From: Bacillus badius NBRC 15713
Lineage (GTDB): Bacteria > Bacillota > Bacilli > Bacillales > Domibacillaceae
Length of the DNA stretch: 52,042 nucleotides
Assembly (NCBI RefSeq): GCF_001591605.1
Contig: NZ_BCVF01000029.1
Coordinates: 1-52,042, forward strand
Direction of reading: 5' to 3'
The position numbers and the translations under genes were made by a program. This document shows positions 1 through 8,464 of this stretch, in pieces; the first letter of the stretch is position 1, and every line of letters starts with the position of its first letter. The notes under the pieces are model-generated. The model made no database searches. It was given only the letters and a program-made list of their open reading frames with translations, and was not told the origin of the DNA.

Positions 1-54
1 CGGAGTCTGCGCGTCTTCCATTGCAATCAACAGGGTGAATAAAAAATCAGCCAT
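1..54 (-). CDS. Possible 5' end of a minus-strand gene cut by the window edge
   Basis: Reading leftwards from an ATG at 54, 18 codons stay open to the window edge (MADFLFTLLIAMEDAQTP), with an in-frame stop 30 bases upstream of the ATG. The ribosome-binding signal is poor because the AAAAAGG directly abuts the ATG. I do not recognise the protein. It may be a real truncated gene or chance. Confidence 0.25.
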   Translation of the reverse strand, partial: MADFLFTLLIAMEDAQTP

Positions 55-125
55 CCTTTTTCTTTTGCTTGCAGAGGGGGACTATTGCTTTCCGCATAGC
101 GGGAACGCTGTTTAAACAAAAATGA

Positions 126-165
126 CCAAAGGGGTTCGGAATAAGGTTATTCCGAACCCCTTTGG
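126..165 (-). terminator. Rho-independent terminator of the yjiH-type gene
   Basis: Perfect 19-bp inverted repeat (arms 126-144 and 147-165, starting CCAAAGGGGTTCGG) with a very tight loop. On the minus strand it is followed by a T-rich stretch. It lies about 50 bases past the stop codon at 214. A weaker hairpin (about 172-207) sits between the stop and this one. Confidence 0.85.
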
Positions 166-213
166 CCGGCACACTTACACATATTTTTGTGGGAAATATA
201 TGTAAGCGTTTAA

Positions 214-1578
214 CTAAAATAGCAAATGAGCGATTCCTGCGATAATTGGCAGGGAGATTAACGTTCTTAATAAGAAAATGAGGATCAGATCTTTAATAGA
301 AACAGGGATCTTTGTTCCAAGAATCAGGCCGCCGACTTCAGACATATAGATTAATTGAGAAACGGACAGGCTGGCAATGACGAAGCGGGTTAACTCGCTT
401 TCGATGCCTGAACCGATAATAGAAGGCAGAAACATATCAGCAAATCCGACCACAATCGTTTCGGAAGCTTCCTTAGCAAACGGAATTTGCAGAAGTTCCA
501 AGAGCGGAATGAACGGTGTTCCGAGCCATTGGAAAAATGGCGTTGTTTCCGCAATGATTAAAGCGATGGTTCCGATAGCCATGACAATCGGAGCCACACC
601 AAGCCACATGTCAATAACGTTTTGCAGGCCGTCTTTTACAATAGCAGCGGGCTTGTTCTTCTCCGCTTGGGCGACTGCTTGTTTGAAGCCGTAGCTGAAC
701 GGCGTGTAGCCTGCAGGGATGCTTTCATCATCGCTTTTTCTGTCTTCGCCGTTGACGAACGTATCCATTTTCTTTGACAGCGGCGGGATGCGCGGCAAAA
801 TTAGTGCGCAGACGATTCCTGCCAAAATGACTGTTCCATAGAATGGAAGGAAATACTGGGATAAGCCAACCTGACCAATAACGACTAAACAGAATGTAAC
901 CGATACAACGGAAAATGTAGTCCCGATAATCGCGGCTTCCTTCTTCGTGTAAAAGCCTTCTTCGTACTGTTTGCTTGTCAGCAATACGCCGATGGTTCCG
1001 TCGCCAAGCCATGAAGCCAGACAGTCAACAGATGACCGGCCTGGAAGCTTGAAAAGCGGGCGCATAATTTTAGTTAGCGAATAACCAAAAAACTCAAGCA
1101 AGCCGAAATTCAGAAGCAGCGGCAGCAGCAAGCCGGCGAATAAAAATGTAGAAAACAAGATAGGCAAGAGCGAATACAGCAGCATGCCGCCAGTGTCATC
1201 TGAATGCACCCATTCAGGCCCAAGCTTGTACAGCGTCATGACGGCAAAGATCGCTCCAATAATGCGTACAAACGCCCAGACAGGAGCTACATCGAATAAA
1301 GAAGCCAGAAATGACGAGTGACGGACAAAGGACGGGCGTACCGTTTTAACAAAAATTGTCCCCGCAGCCGCCAGCACGACTAAATAGGTCATGATGATTG
1401 GAATCGCTTTGCCCATAACTGACTGTAAAAAATTAGACAAAATAGCGATTGGAATCGTCAGTTCGCCGTCAACAGGCACAGGCGTCATAAAAAAGAAAAC
1501 TCCTATTAAGGAAGGAATGACAAAACGTAAAATGCTCGGCAAGGAGCTTTTAGTAGCAGTAGCAGCAGTAGTTTTCAT
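214..1578 (-). CDS. YjiH family membrane protein, nucleoside-recognition (Gate) domain
   Basis: A 454-residue polytopic membrane protein with about ten hydrophobic segments. It resembles the YjiH / nucleoside-recognition (Gate) family: hydrophobic blocks around LLLPLLLNFGLLEFFG and a glycine-rich conserved stretch (SWLGDGTIGVLLTSKQYE, about residues 190-207). Related Gate-domain proteins include spore maturation proteins and nucleoside transporters, but the YjiH substrate is not established. Start is ATG at 1578 behind GAAAGGAAAAGG. It is monocistronic: the next gene is divergent and a strong terminator follows. Transport is an inference from family and topology only. Confidence 0.8.
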   Translation of the reverse strand: MKTTAATATKSSLPSILRFVIPSLIGVFFFMTPVPVDGELTIPIAILSNFLQSVMGKAIPIIMTYLVVLAAAGTIFVKTVRPSFVRHSSFLASLFDVAPVWAFVRIIGAIFAVMTLYKLGPEWVHSDDTGGMLLYSLLPILFSTFLFAGLLLPLLLNFGLLEFFGYSLTKIMRPLFKLPGRSSVDCLASWLGDGTIGVLLTSKQYEEGFYTKKEAAIIGTTFSVVSVTFCLVVIGQVGLSQYFLPFYGTVILAGIVCALILPRIPPLSKKMDTFVNGEDRKSDDESIPAGYTPFSYGFKQAVAQAEKNKPAAIVKDGLQNVIDMWLGVAPIVMAIGTIALIIAETTPFFQWLGTPFIPLLELLQIPFAKEASETIVVGFADMFLPSIIGSGIESELTRFVIASLSVSQLIYMSEVGGLILGTKIPVSIKDLILIFLLRTLISLPIIAGIAHLLF

Positions 1579-2063
1579 TCAACCTTTTCCTTTCAATGTA
1601 TAGTATTGAATAATTATTAACTATTTTTAAATTTTATACATAATTAATTAAAAATACAACCCCCTTTATTATTATTCGAATATATAAAAAATTCGAATCT
1701 GTTTTATGAATATAGCATAAAACACTAGTATTGAGAAGAGAATTTGTCTAAATCTTTTAAAGATAAAAATAATAAAAAAAGGAAAAGTATATTTAAAAAT
1801 AAAAACTTTTGAATATACAAAAATGAACAAAAATATAATGAAGTGATTAAAGAGAAAAAGAGGGATGGAAAGCTGGTTTATCAGGGCAGAAATGGAGTTT
1901 TCCCAATAGATTGTTTTAAAAAACAGGCTGTTCATATGAAAGCGGCATGCATGCTTCAATTCATTAAAGAAGAAAAGAAAAAAGAAATGGGCAGAATTCC
2001 TATCCACGCATGAACAGGTATGTTAAAATAATTCTTAAAATTCAATTAAAGAAGGGGAAAAAT
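1579..2063. other. AT-rich divergent intergenic region upstream of ilvA, with an orphan open frame
   Basis: About 485 bases between the yjiH-type gene and ilvA. The first 250 bases are extremely AT-rich. From 1843 (GTG) to 2013 (TGA) a 56-codon frame with protein-like composition runs on the plus strand (contains GKLVYQGRNGVFPIDCF and KAACMLQFIKEEKKKEMG). No Shine-Dalgarno precedes the GTG, and an in-frame TGA lies 36 bases upstream, so it may be a remnant. An internal ATG at 1936 would give 25 residues. I see no T-box or known riboswitch. Confidence 0.4.
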
Positions 2064-3323
2064 GTGAGCAAAGCTTTAACGAAGATCAAAGTAGAAGACA
2101 TCGTAGTGGCTAATCAAACGCTAAAAGACGTTGTGGTGAAAACACCGCTGCAAAAAAATGAATTGCTTTCTGCCTACTATGGCTGCAATATCTATTTAAA
2201 AAGGGAAGATCTGCAAGTGGTTCGTTCATTTAAGCTGCGGGGAGCGTATAATTTCATTTACAACCTGCCGACTGAAGAACGGGCGAAGGGCGTTGTGTGT
2301 GCGAGCGCGGGCAATCATGCGCAAGGAGTAGCCTTCTCTTGCAACGCACTAAATATTAAAGGCGTCATCTTTATGCCATCGACCACGCCAAGACAAAAAA
2401 TAACACAGGTAAAGCGCTTTGGCGGCCAGCATGTCGAGGTAGTGTTAATTGGCGATACATTTGATGATTCTTATGAGGCAGCAAGGGAATATTGCACGAA
2501 GGAAGGAATGGTATTTGTCCATCCGTTCGATGCATACCCAACCATTGCGGGCCAGGGCACGGTCGGCGTGGAGATTATGAATGAAGCGCCCCAGCCGATT
2601 GATTATGTTTTTTGTTCCATCGGAGGCGGCGGTCTTGCCGCAGGGGTTGGCTCCTATATGAAAAGCATCAGCCCCCATACTCGCATGATTGGCGTTGAGC
2701 CGGAAGGAGCGGCGGGAATGAAAACGTCGCTGACGCAGGATCAAGTAGTGACGTTAGAAAAGATTGACCCTTTTGTCGATGGGGCAGCGGTGAAGCAAGT
2801 CGGCCATTTAACAATGGAAGTTTGCCGGGAAGTGATTGATGATATTGTTGTTGTACCTGAAGGAAAAGTATGTACGACTATCTTGAAACTTTATAACGAA
2901 AATGCAATTATTGCTGAGCCGGCGGGCGCTTTGCCGATCGCGGCCCTTGATTTTTATAAAAATGAAATTAAAGGAAAAAATGTCGTCTGTGTCATTAGCG
3001 GCGGCAATAACGATATCGACCGTATGCAGGAGATTAAGGAGCGATCTCTTATTTATGAAGGCATGAAGCATTATTTCATTGTCAATTTTCCGCAGCGAGC
3101 CGGTGCTTTGCGTGAATTCATGCATGAGGTTTTGGGTGAGCACGATGATATTACGCGCTTTGAGTATACGAAGCGCACAAACCGTGATGAGGGGCCGGTT
3201 CTCGTGGGCATTGAGCTGAAATCAAAAGCTGACTATTTGCCGCTGATTGAACGGATGCAGCAAAAAGGATTTCCATACATCGAGATCAATAATGATCCAT
3301 TCCTATTTAATTTATTGATTTAA
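2064..3323 (+). CDS. ilvA: Threonine dehydratase (threonine ammonia-lyase), biosynthetic IlvA
   Basis: PLP enzyme that deaminates threonine to 2-oxobutanoate, the first step of isoleucine synthesis; cytoplasmic. I chose GTG at 2064 (GAAGGGG six bases upstream), giving 419 residues, near the length of B. subtilis IlvA; a longer frame from 2010 lacks a ribosome site. The PLP lysine is K57 in RSFKLRGAYN, and the phosphate-binding loop is SIGGGGLAAG near residue 190. The C-terminal ~85 residues form one ACT-like regulatory domain (KHYFIVNFPQRAGALREF), consistent with feedback control. A terminator follows directly. Stand-alone gene, with no ilv/leu neighbours in the window. Confidence 0.93.
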   Translation: MSKALTKIKVEDIVVANQTLKDVVVKTPLQKNELLSAYYGCNIYLKREDLQVVRSFKLRGAYNFIYNLPTEERAKGVVCASAGNHAQGVAFSCNALNIKGVIFMPSTTPRQKITQVKRFGGQHVEVVLIGDTFDDSYEAAREYCTKEGMVFVHPFDAYPTIAGQGTVGVEIMNEAPQPIDYVFCSIGGGGLAAGVGSYMKSISPHTRMIGVEPEGAAGMKTSLTQDQVVTLEKIDPFVDGAAVKQVGHLTMEVCREVIDDIVVVPEGKVCTTILKLYNENAIIAEPAGALPIAALDFYKNEIKGKNVVCVISGGNNDIDRMQEIKERSLIYEGMKHYFIVNFPQRAGALREFMHEVLGEHDDITRFEYTKRTNRDEGPVLVGIELKSKADYLPLIERMQQKGFPYIEINNDPFLFNLLI

Positions 3324-3331
3324 AGCACAAA

Positions 3332-3364
3332 AAAACACATCGGTTTCCAAGCCGGTGTGTTTTC
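3332..3364. terminator. Bidirectional terminator between ilvA and the DUF523 gene
   Basis: Hairpin ACACATCGG / CCGGTGTGT with flanking A-run and TTTT, between convergent genes. Confidence 0.8.
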
Positions 3365-3387
3365 CGTTGTCACAAACAGGAAAAAGG

Positions 3388-3855
3388 CTACTCTATTTCA
3401 GCTAGAATAGAGTGAAGCTTTTCCTCAGAGACAACTTTCACCTGATTTTTTAACAGCAAGGCTGCGGTGACGCCGATGCCTGCCATTTTTTTATGTTGAA
3501 ATTCGCCATTGTAAATCATTGTGCTCCCGCAAGAAGGGCTGTATTCTTTTAGTACCACAATCGAGGCGTTCACCTCCTTGGCTTTTTCTAATGTTTCATA
3601 GGCGCCCTTTATGTAAAGCTCCGTTACATCCCGTCCCGATTTCTCGATGACTTTCGCCGTTCCGCGCAGAACATCTTCTCCGGTTCCCCCTACTATCTCA
3701 GCAGGCTCTCTTGGAGTCGAAAACCCGCCCATTAGTTCCGGGCAAACAGCGATCGCCTTTCCGTTTTTGATCAAATCGCGCACGCTGCTGTCCAAGCTGT
3801 GCGATCCATTATACCTGACCTCCAAGCCGGCTAAGCAAGAGCTTACTAAAATCAT
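3388..3855 (-). CDS. DUF523 domain protein
   Basis: 155 residues using ATG at 3855, which has GGAGG seven bases upstream; the frame extends seven more codons with no ribosome site. Matches the DUF523 family: N-terminal VSSCLAGLEVRYNG, central AVCPELMGGFSTPREPAEI, and EYSPSCGS. The conserved cysteines (SSCL, VCPE, PSCG) suggest a metal or cofactor site, but the function of the family is not established. It lies convergent to ilvA and upstream of a repeat-like hairpin; no operon partner. Confidence 0.85.
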   Translation of the reverse strand: MILVSSCLAGLEVRYNGSHSLDSSVRDLIKNGKAIAVCPELMGGFSTPREPAEIVGGTGEDVLRGTAKVIEKSGRDVTELYIKGAYETLEKAKEVNASIVVLKEYSPSCGSTMIYNGEFQHKKMAGIGVTAALLLKNQVKVVSEEKLHSILAEIE

Positions 3856-3904
3856 AGCCAATCCTCCGTTTTCCATTTATTCTGCCAATTAAAAAAGAAG
3901 AAAA

Positions 3905-3954
3905 AGGAGTCGGCCCAACCATTCATTTTTCATGACCTTTTGGGACAGCTCCTT
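3905..3954. repeat. Hairpin repeat, copy A of a two-copy family (also 12895-12948)
   Basis: Shares CGGCCCAA, TCATTTTTCATGACCTTTTG and GCTCCTT in the same order with the element at 12895-12948. The arms (AAAAGGAGT...ACAGCTCCTT, AAATGA/TCATTTTT) form an imperfect hairpin. It sits just downstream of bshB2 and may serve as its terminator. Confidence 0.6.
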
Positions 3955-3964
3955 CGATACTAGT

Positions 3965-4666
3965 CTATAGTTCACTTACTTTGTCATCGTCCCAGCGATA
4001 GGACCAAAACCGCTCGAACGTAATGCGCTCTACAGTGGCTTCATCATTTTGTGCCAGCAGCTTCTCTATTTCCTTCAGCATCCAGACTGTTTGAGAAATA
4101 TGCGCGCGCAAAGCAGCCATCTTTTGCTCCAGAACGTCTGAAACATCATACACGAGATCAGGCGCCCCTAGATCCGCGTCTGTGTTGTTGGCAAAAGCGA
4201 CAAGGTGAAGCTTCGGCCGCTTTTCCTCTGGAAGCCGGCGGACGGCACGGACAACAGCGCGTGCGGTTGCTTCATGATCGGGGTGAACGGCGAATCCGGG
4301 ATAGAAGCTAATAATAAGAGACGGGTTCAATTCAGCAATCAAGTCGGAAACGAGATTGGCCATTTTGTTGTCATCTTCAAACTCCAGCGTTTTATCGCGC
4401 AGCCCCATCATGCGCAGATCTTGAATGTCGATCGCTTCGGCCGCTTTAATAAGTTCGGCCTTGCGAATGTCTGGAAGCGATTCCCGGGTAGCGAACGGCG
4501 GGTTCCCGAGATTTCGGCCCATTTCGCCAAGTGTCAAACAGGCATATGTAACCGGTGTCCCTCTTTTTCTATGTGTCGCAATTGTGCCTGAAACACCGAA
4601 TGCTTCATCATCGGGGTGGGGAAACACGACGAGTACGTGCTGTTCTTTTTCAATTTCCGTTAACAA
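3965..4666 (-). CDS. bshB2: Bacillithiol biosynthesis deacetylase BshB2
   Basis: PIG-L/LmbE-fold zinc deacetylase of 233 residues. Known family role: removing acetyl from GlcNAc-malate, the second step of bacillithiol synthesis. Metal and catalytic motifs are visible: HPDDE at residues 17-21 and HPDH near residue 128. Start is TTG at 4666 with AAGGTG seven bases upstream. It lies 26 bases downstream of yojF on the same strand, the same pairing as yojF-yojG in B. subtilis. The bshA and bshC partners are not in the window. BshB1 could overlap in function elsewhere in the genome. Confidence 0.9.
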   Translation of the reverse strand: MLTEIEKEQHVLVVFPHPDDEAFGVSGTIATHRKRGTPVTYACLTLGEMGRNLGNPPFATRESLPDIRKAELIKAAEAIDIQDLRMMGLRDKTLEFEDDNKMANLVSDLIAELNPSLIISFYPGFAVHPDHEATARAVVRAVRRLPEEKRPKLHLVAFANNTDADLGAPDLVYDVSDVLEQKMAALRAHISQTVWMLKEIEKLLAQNDEATVERITFERFWSYRWDDDKVSEL

Positions 4667-4692
4667 GGAGAATCACCTTCCTTTGCTTATTA

Positions 4693-5043
4693 TTAAAACG
4701 GTTCTTCGCCTATTTGCAGCGCAACGGCCAGTTTGCCATCAAAACCATGGCCGGCAAGAAGAAGCCTGCCTTTTTCATCAAAACTGAAATGGGTCAGCCC
4801 TTCAGCATACACCCAGCCGATGGAAAGCTTTAAACCTGCGCGGTAGGGGCCTTCTCCCACGATTTTTCCATGCTCATACGTAAGCTTGGCATTGCGGATA
4901 TAAGCACCCGCCGAAAAGAAGCTTTCATCAAAGTGAGAAGCATACGCTCCATTGGTTGTTTCTAAATGAATATAAACTTCCTTGTTAGCAAATCTATCAA
5001 TTGACTCTTGAACTTTTGCTGCGATAATTGGCTCCACGTTCAT
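4693..5043 (-). CDS. yojF: YojF family protein (DUF1806)
   Basis: 116 residues matching the YojF family (IAAKVQESIDRFANKEVYIHL near the N-terminus; YRAGLKLSIGWVYAEGLTHF near residues 67-86). Function unknown; the recurrent pairing with bshB2 suggests a role linked to bacillithiol. ATG at 5043 preceded by GGAGG. First gene of a two-gene unit. Confidence 0.87.
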   Translation of the reverse strand: MNVEPIIAAKVQESIDRFANKEVYIHLETTNGAYASHFDESFFSAGAYIRNAKLTYEHGKIVGEGPYRAGLKLSIGWVYAEGLTHFSFDEKGRLLLAGHGFDGKLAVALQIGEEPF

Positions 5044-5112
5044 CCACCTCCATAAGCGCCTGTAATGAATATTTTACAAGAAATGAACGCGGATTGCGAA
5101 AAATGAGCCTAA

Positions 5113-5138
5113 AAAGCCACCCGTGAAGAAGGGTGGCT
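5113..5138 (-). terminator. Terminator of pdxK
   Basis: AGCCACCC (5115-5122) pairs with GGGTGGCT (5131-5138); on the minus strand the stem is followed by TTTTT. It lies just past the pdxK stop. Confidence 0.8.
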
Positions 5139-5144
5139 GATTGA

Positions 5145-5954
5145 TTACTGTTTGATTTGATTAAAAGCACCGTGCATAACTGGCCCGACGTATTGGTTCA
5201 GCTTAAAGCCATGGCGGATCGCTGCGCTGACAAAGTCCTTGGCGTTTGAGACGGCTGTTTTGACATCCTGTCCTTTAGCCAGATTCGCTGTAATGGCAGC
5301 CGCAAATGTACAGCCTGCTCCATGGTTGTATGTAGTCGCTACTTTTTCTGCTTCTAGCACAGTGAACTCTGTGCCATCGTAGAAGACGTCTACCGCTTTT
5401 TCATGCTCAAGCTGTTTGCCGCCTTTTACCACAACGTTTTTGGCGCCTAAATCATGAATCTTCTGAGCGGCTTCTTTCATTTGCTCAACTGTGCGGATAG
5501 GACCGATGCCGGAAAGCTGTCCAGCTTCAAATAGGTTCGGTGTCACCACTGTAGCGATAGGAAGCAAGAACTCGCGCATAGCAACCGGTGCTTCCGGATT
5601 TAACACTTCATCGTCGCCTTTGCATACCATGACCGGATCAATCACGACCTTGTCCAATCCGTTTGCTTTGATGTGCTTGCCCGCTGTCTCGATAATTTCT
5701 GCCGTAGCCAGCATGCCTGTTTTCACCGCGTCAATGCCGACAGACATCGCTGTTTTTAATTGAGCTTCCAGCGTATCAATGGATAGCGGGTGAACGCCAT
5801 GGCTCCAGTGGTTGTCCGGGTCCATTGTAACGATCGTTGTTAGCGCTGTCATCCCGTAAACGCCATGTTCCTGGAACGTTTTTAAGTCCGCCTGAATGCC
5901 GGCGCCGCCGCTTGTATCTGAGCCCGCAATGGTTAATACCTTCTTCATTTCCAT
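5145..5954 (-). CDS. pdxK: Pyridoxine/pyridoxal kinase PdxK (ThiD-like fold)
   Basis: Ribokinase-fold kinase of 269 residues from ATG at 5954 (AAAGGAGG upstream; the 17 preceding codons lack a ribosome site). Phosphorylates B6 vitamers in Bacillus; the fold is shared with HMP kinase ThiD. Motifs: GSDTSGGAGIQADLKTF near the N-terminus, DPVMVCKG near residue 111, and the anion-hole YNHGAGCTFAAA near residue 213. GAGC, rather than the GTGC usual in ThiD, and close similarity to B. subtilis YwdB/PdxK favour the pyridoxal kinase assignment. No thi genes are nearby. Confidence 0.88.
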   Translation of the reverse strand: MEMKKVLTIAGSDTSGGAGIQADLKTFQEHGVYGMTALTTIVTMDPDNHWSHGVHPLSIDTLEAQLKTAMSVGIDAVKTGMLATAEIIETAGKHIKANGLDKVVIDPVMVCKGDDEVLNPEAPVAMREFLLPIATVVTPNLFEAGQLSGIGPIRTVEQMKEAAQKIHDLGAKNVVVKGGKQLEHEKAVDVFYDGTEFTVLEAEKVATTYNHGAGCTFAAAITANLAKGQDVKTAVSNAKDFVSAAIRHGFKLNQYVGPVMHGAFNQIKQ

Positions 5955-6106
5955 GCTGTAAAAAGCCTCCTTTGAGTGTATAGCGATATAAGTTGCTACT
6001 AACATTTTAAAAAATTAAGACACTTTGCACAAGCCTTTTCAGGTATGCGGCTGTTAAGATCAGGGAAATCAACAGGCGCAGAAGTGGGAGAAGGGCCAAG
6101 AGAAGA

Positions 6107-6146
6107 GGGGCATCTGTCAGCCAACAACCTGGCTGGCAGATGCCCC
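6107..6146 (-). terminator. Terminator of the racemase-amidohydrolase operon
   Basis: 17-bp near-perfect stem (GGGGCATCTGTCAGCCA, 6107-6123, with 6130-6146) directly past the stop at 6154; a pyrimidine-rich but not pure T tract follows on the minus strand. Confidence 0.8.
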
Positions 6147-6153
6147 TGTTTGT

Positions 6154-7299
6154 TTAGGATGGAATCGGATGCGGTGTCTCCGCTGTTGTGATCTTTTCTG
6201 TACGCACCAGCACTTTAGCAAGCTTTTCATGGTCGACCTCATAGCCGATTCCGATTTCGCTCGGCACATAGATCACACCATTGTTCATCGTGATTTCAGG
6301 TGTCACAATATCTTCCGACCAATAATGAGAGGAAGGAGCTGTGTCGCCTGGAATCGTAAAGTTGTGAAGCGCGGTCAGCTGGATATTGTGAGCTCTTCCT
6401 ACTCCTGTTTCGAGCATGCCGCCGCACCAGACAGGAATGTTATGCTCGGCGCACAAGTCATGAATGCGCTTGGATTCATAAAGGCCTCCCACGCGGCCGA
6501 TCTTAATGTTGATGATTTGGCAGCTGCCGAGTTCAATCGCCTTGCGGGCGTCCTCGAGCGAGTGGATGCTTTCATCCAGACAAACCGGCGTTTCAAGAGT
6601 TTTTTGCAAAGTCGCATGATCAATGATATCGTCATGGGCTAAAGGCTGTTCGATCATTAACAGCTTGTATTGGTCCAGTTTTTTTAAATGATCTGCATCT
6701 GCTAATGTGTAGGCTGAGTTGGCATCGGCCATCAGCGCAATATCAGGAAATTCAGCGCGCACGGCATCAATATAGTCAATGTCGGCGCCAGGCTTAATCT
6801 TCACTTTAATCTTTCTAAAGCCTTCAGCGGCATATTGGCGCACCTTTTCGACGAGCACGGCAGGAGATTGCTGAATTCCGATGCTTTTGCCGACCTCGAT
6901 CTCTTTTTTGGTGCCGCCCAGCAGCTCAGCGATGGATTGGTTATTTTTCTTTGCAAAGGCATCCCATATCGCCGTTTCAAGCGCGGCCTTCGCAATGTTG
7001 TTCCGGCGGACAAATTGCAGCATATCATGCACTTCCGCAGGATGATTGATTTGTTGATGAATCAGTCTTGGAATAAGAAACTCCTTCAGCATATAGACAG
7101 TAGTGAATGTTGTTTCTTCATTATAATACGGTTCGTTGCTTGTTACTGTTTCTCCCCAGCCTGAGATGCCGGATTCATCGATTACCTCGACAAGGCAGAC
7201 ATCTTTATTTTCCATCGTGCCAAAACTGGTGGTAAATGGGGCGATAAGTTCCACATTTACATGATGAAGGACCACTTCTTTGATTGTTAATGATTTCAT
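6154..7299 (-). CDS. N-acylamino acid racemase / o-succinylbenzoate synthase family enolase
   Basis: Enolase-superfamily protein of 381 residues in the NSAR/OSBS (MenC type 2) group. The full active site is present: K165-x-K167 in RKIKVKIK, metal ligands D192 (MADANS), E217 (MIEQPL) and D242 (CLDES), and K266 (NIKIGRVGG). The family includes o-succinylbenzoate synthase of menaquinone synthesis and N-succinyl/N-acylamino acid racemases, and many members do both. Context favours racemase: no men genes, and it lies 3 bases after an M20 amidohydrolase in an operon led by an RpiR regulator and opposite a carrier. ATG at 7299 with AAAGGAG upstream. Substrate is inferred. Confidence 0.85.
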   Translation of the reverse strand: MKSLTIKEVVLHHVNVELIAPFTTSFGTMENKDVCLVEVIDESGISGWGETVTSNEPYYNEETTFTTVYMLKEFLIPRLIHQQINHPAEVHDMLQFVRRNNIAKAALETAIWDAFAKKNNQSIAELLGGTKKEIEVGKSIGIQQSPAVLVEKVRQYAAEGFRKIKVKIKPGADIDYIDAVRAEFPDIALMADANSAYTLADADHLKKLDQYKLLMIEQPLAHDDIIDHATLQKTLETPVCLDESIHSLEDARKAIELGSCQIINIKIGRVGGLYESKRIHDLCAEHNIPVWCGGMLETGVGRAHNIQLTALHNFTIPGDTAPSSHYWSEDIVTPEITMNNGVIYVPSEIGIGYEVDHEKLAKVLVRTEKITTAETPHPIPS

Positions 7300-7302
7300 G
7301 AT

Positions 7303-8433
7303 TTAGTTTGCTCCTTTTGCATGTAGTTCAATTATGTTGGCAAGGACATGTATGCCATTAAACAGCGCTTCTTGGTCAAATGTCATATGCGGATGGTGCA
7401 AACCTGGCTGCAGTCCACAGCCGAGCCCGACCATCGTAGCCTTCAAATGAGGCTTCTTGATGGTATAGAAATGAAAATCATCTCCGCCAGGTGTCACGAT
7501 CGGCGCCGCCGTATATTCTTCGCCTATCGAGCGTATAATGGCCTGTCTGGCGATTTCTTGAGCCTCCGGATGCACCTCGGCAGCGGCCACTCCATTTTCT
7601 TCAGTTATGTTGATCGTCACATTAAATAAGCTTTGGGTAGATTGCAGAATCTCATGGATGCGGCTGACCAGCTGCTCCATCAGCTCGTTTGTTTGCGCCC
7701 GCAAGTCAACAGCCAGCGTGGCGCTTCCGGGAATAATGTTCGTATTGCGTTCTCCGGCCAGGAAGCGGGTCACTTTTGCAGAATGCGCAATATTCGGATC
7801 GAGATGGATCGTATGAATGGCGTTCACAATATGGGTGCCAATCTCGACCGCATTATGGGTAAGGTGAGGGCGGGCGCCATGGGCATCCTCTCCCCGAATG
7901 TCAAATTCCAGCGAACCTGTTGCACCGTGCAAAATGGCGGGTGCTGCTTTGCCATTCGGCAGCTCTTGAATCGGCCGCAGGTGAATGCCGTAATAGTAAT
8001 CCACCTGATCGACTGCCCCTTTTTCGATCAGCTTTAGGGCGCCGGCCCCGACTTCCTCGGCCGGCTGGAAAATGAACCGGACGCCGACCTTTTGCAGAAT
8101 ATCTGCGCGGTCCTTGATGCTCCACAGTGCTCCCAAGACCATGGTCATGTGGGCATCATGGCCGCATGAATGGTTTGCTTTCAATTCTCCGTCCACTTCC
8201 TGCCACAGCGCGTCCATGTCTGCACGGATAGCGATAACCGGAGCCTCTCCTGAGAAATTGCCGATATCTCCGATTACACCTGTACAATCATCGAAGACAG
8301 TGACCGAGCAGCCGGCCTCTTCTAACTTTTCTTTTATATATTTCGTCGTTTCAACCTCTTCCCAGCTCAGTTCAGGGTTGGCGTGCAAGTGATTGAAAGT
8401 ATCCATTACCCGTTCTTGAAGTGTTGCTGCCAA
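7303..8433 (-). CDS. M20 family amidohydrolase (aminoacylase-like, AmhX-like)
   Basis: 376-residue M20-type metallo-amidohydrolase. Visible motifs: IAIRADMDALW (metal ligand Asp, about residues 67-77), SCGHDAHM, the QPAEEVGAGA catalytic Glu pair, GIHLRP, the dimerisation-domain GEDAHGARPH, and a C-terminal HHPHMTF. The family removes acyl groups from N-acyl amino acids or peptides. It most resembles AmhX of B. subtilis. TTG start at 8433 with AGGAGG well spaced. It lies 31 bases after the RpiR gene and 3 bases before the racemase, so translation is probably coupled. A deacylase next to an N-acyl racemase would release the free L-amino acid. Confidence 0.87.
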   Translation of the reverse strand: MAATLQERVMDTFNHLHANPELSWEEVETTKYIKEKLEEAGCSVTVFDDCTGVIGDIGNFSGEAPVIAIRADMDALWQEVDGELKANHSCGHDAHMTMVLGALWSIKDRADILQKVGVRFIFQPAEEVGAGALKLIEKGAVDQVDYYYGIHLRPIQELPNGKAAPAILHGATGSLEFDIRGEDAHGARPHLTHNAVEIGTHIVNAIHTIHLDPNIAHSAKVTRFLAGERNTNIIPGSATLAVDLRAQTNELMEQLVSRIHEILQSTQSLFNVTINITEENGVAAAEVHPEAQEIARQAIIRSIGEEYTAAPIVTPGGDDFHFYTIKKPHLKATMVGLGCGLQPGLHHPHMTFDQEALFNGIHVLANIIELHAKGAN

Positions 8434-8464
8434 ATGTATGACCTCCTAATAAATTTTTTCCTCA

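Noticed and set aside
190-215. Possible cre site TGTAAGCGTTTAAC after the yjiH-type gene
   Set aside because: The conserved C near the 3' end is lacking, and it lies downstream of the gene, inside a weak hairpin.
728-1012. Antisense frames within the yjiH-type gene and many similar frames elsewhere
   Set aside because: They are shadows of well-supported genes and lack ribosome sites and family motifs.
1672-2007. Minus-strand 111-codon frame in the ilvA upstream region
   Set aside because: Composition is Phe/Ile/Leu-rich as expected from translated AT-rich DNA; no ribosome-binding site and no recognisable family.
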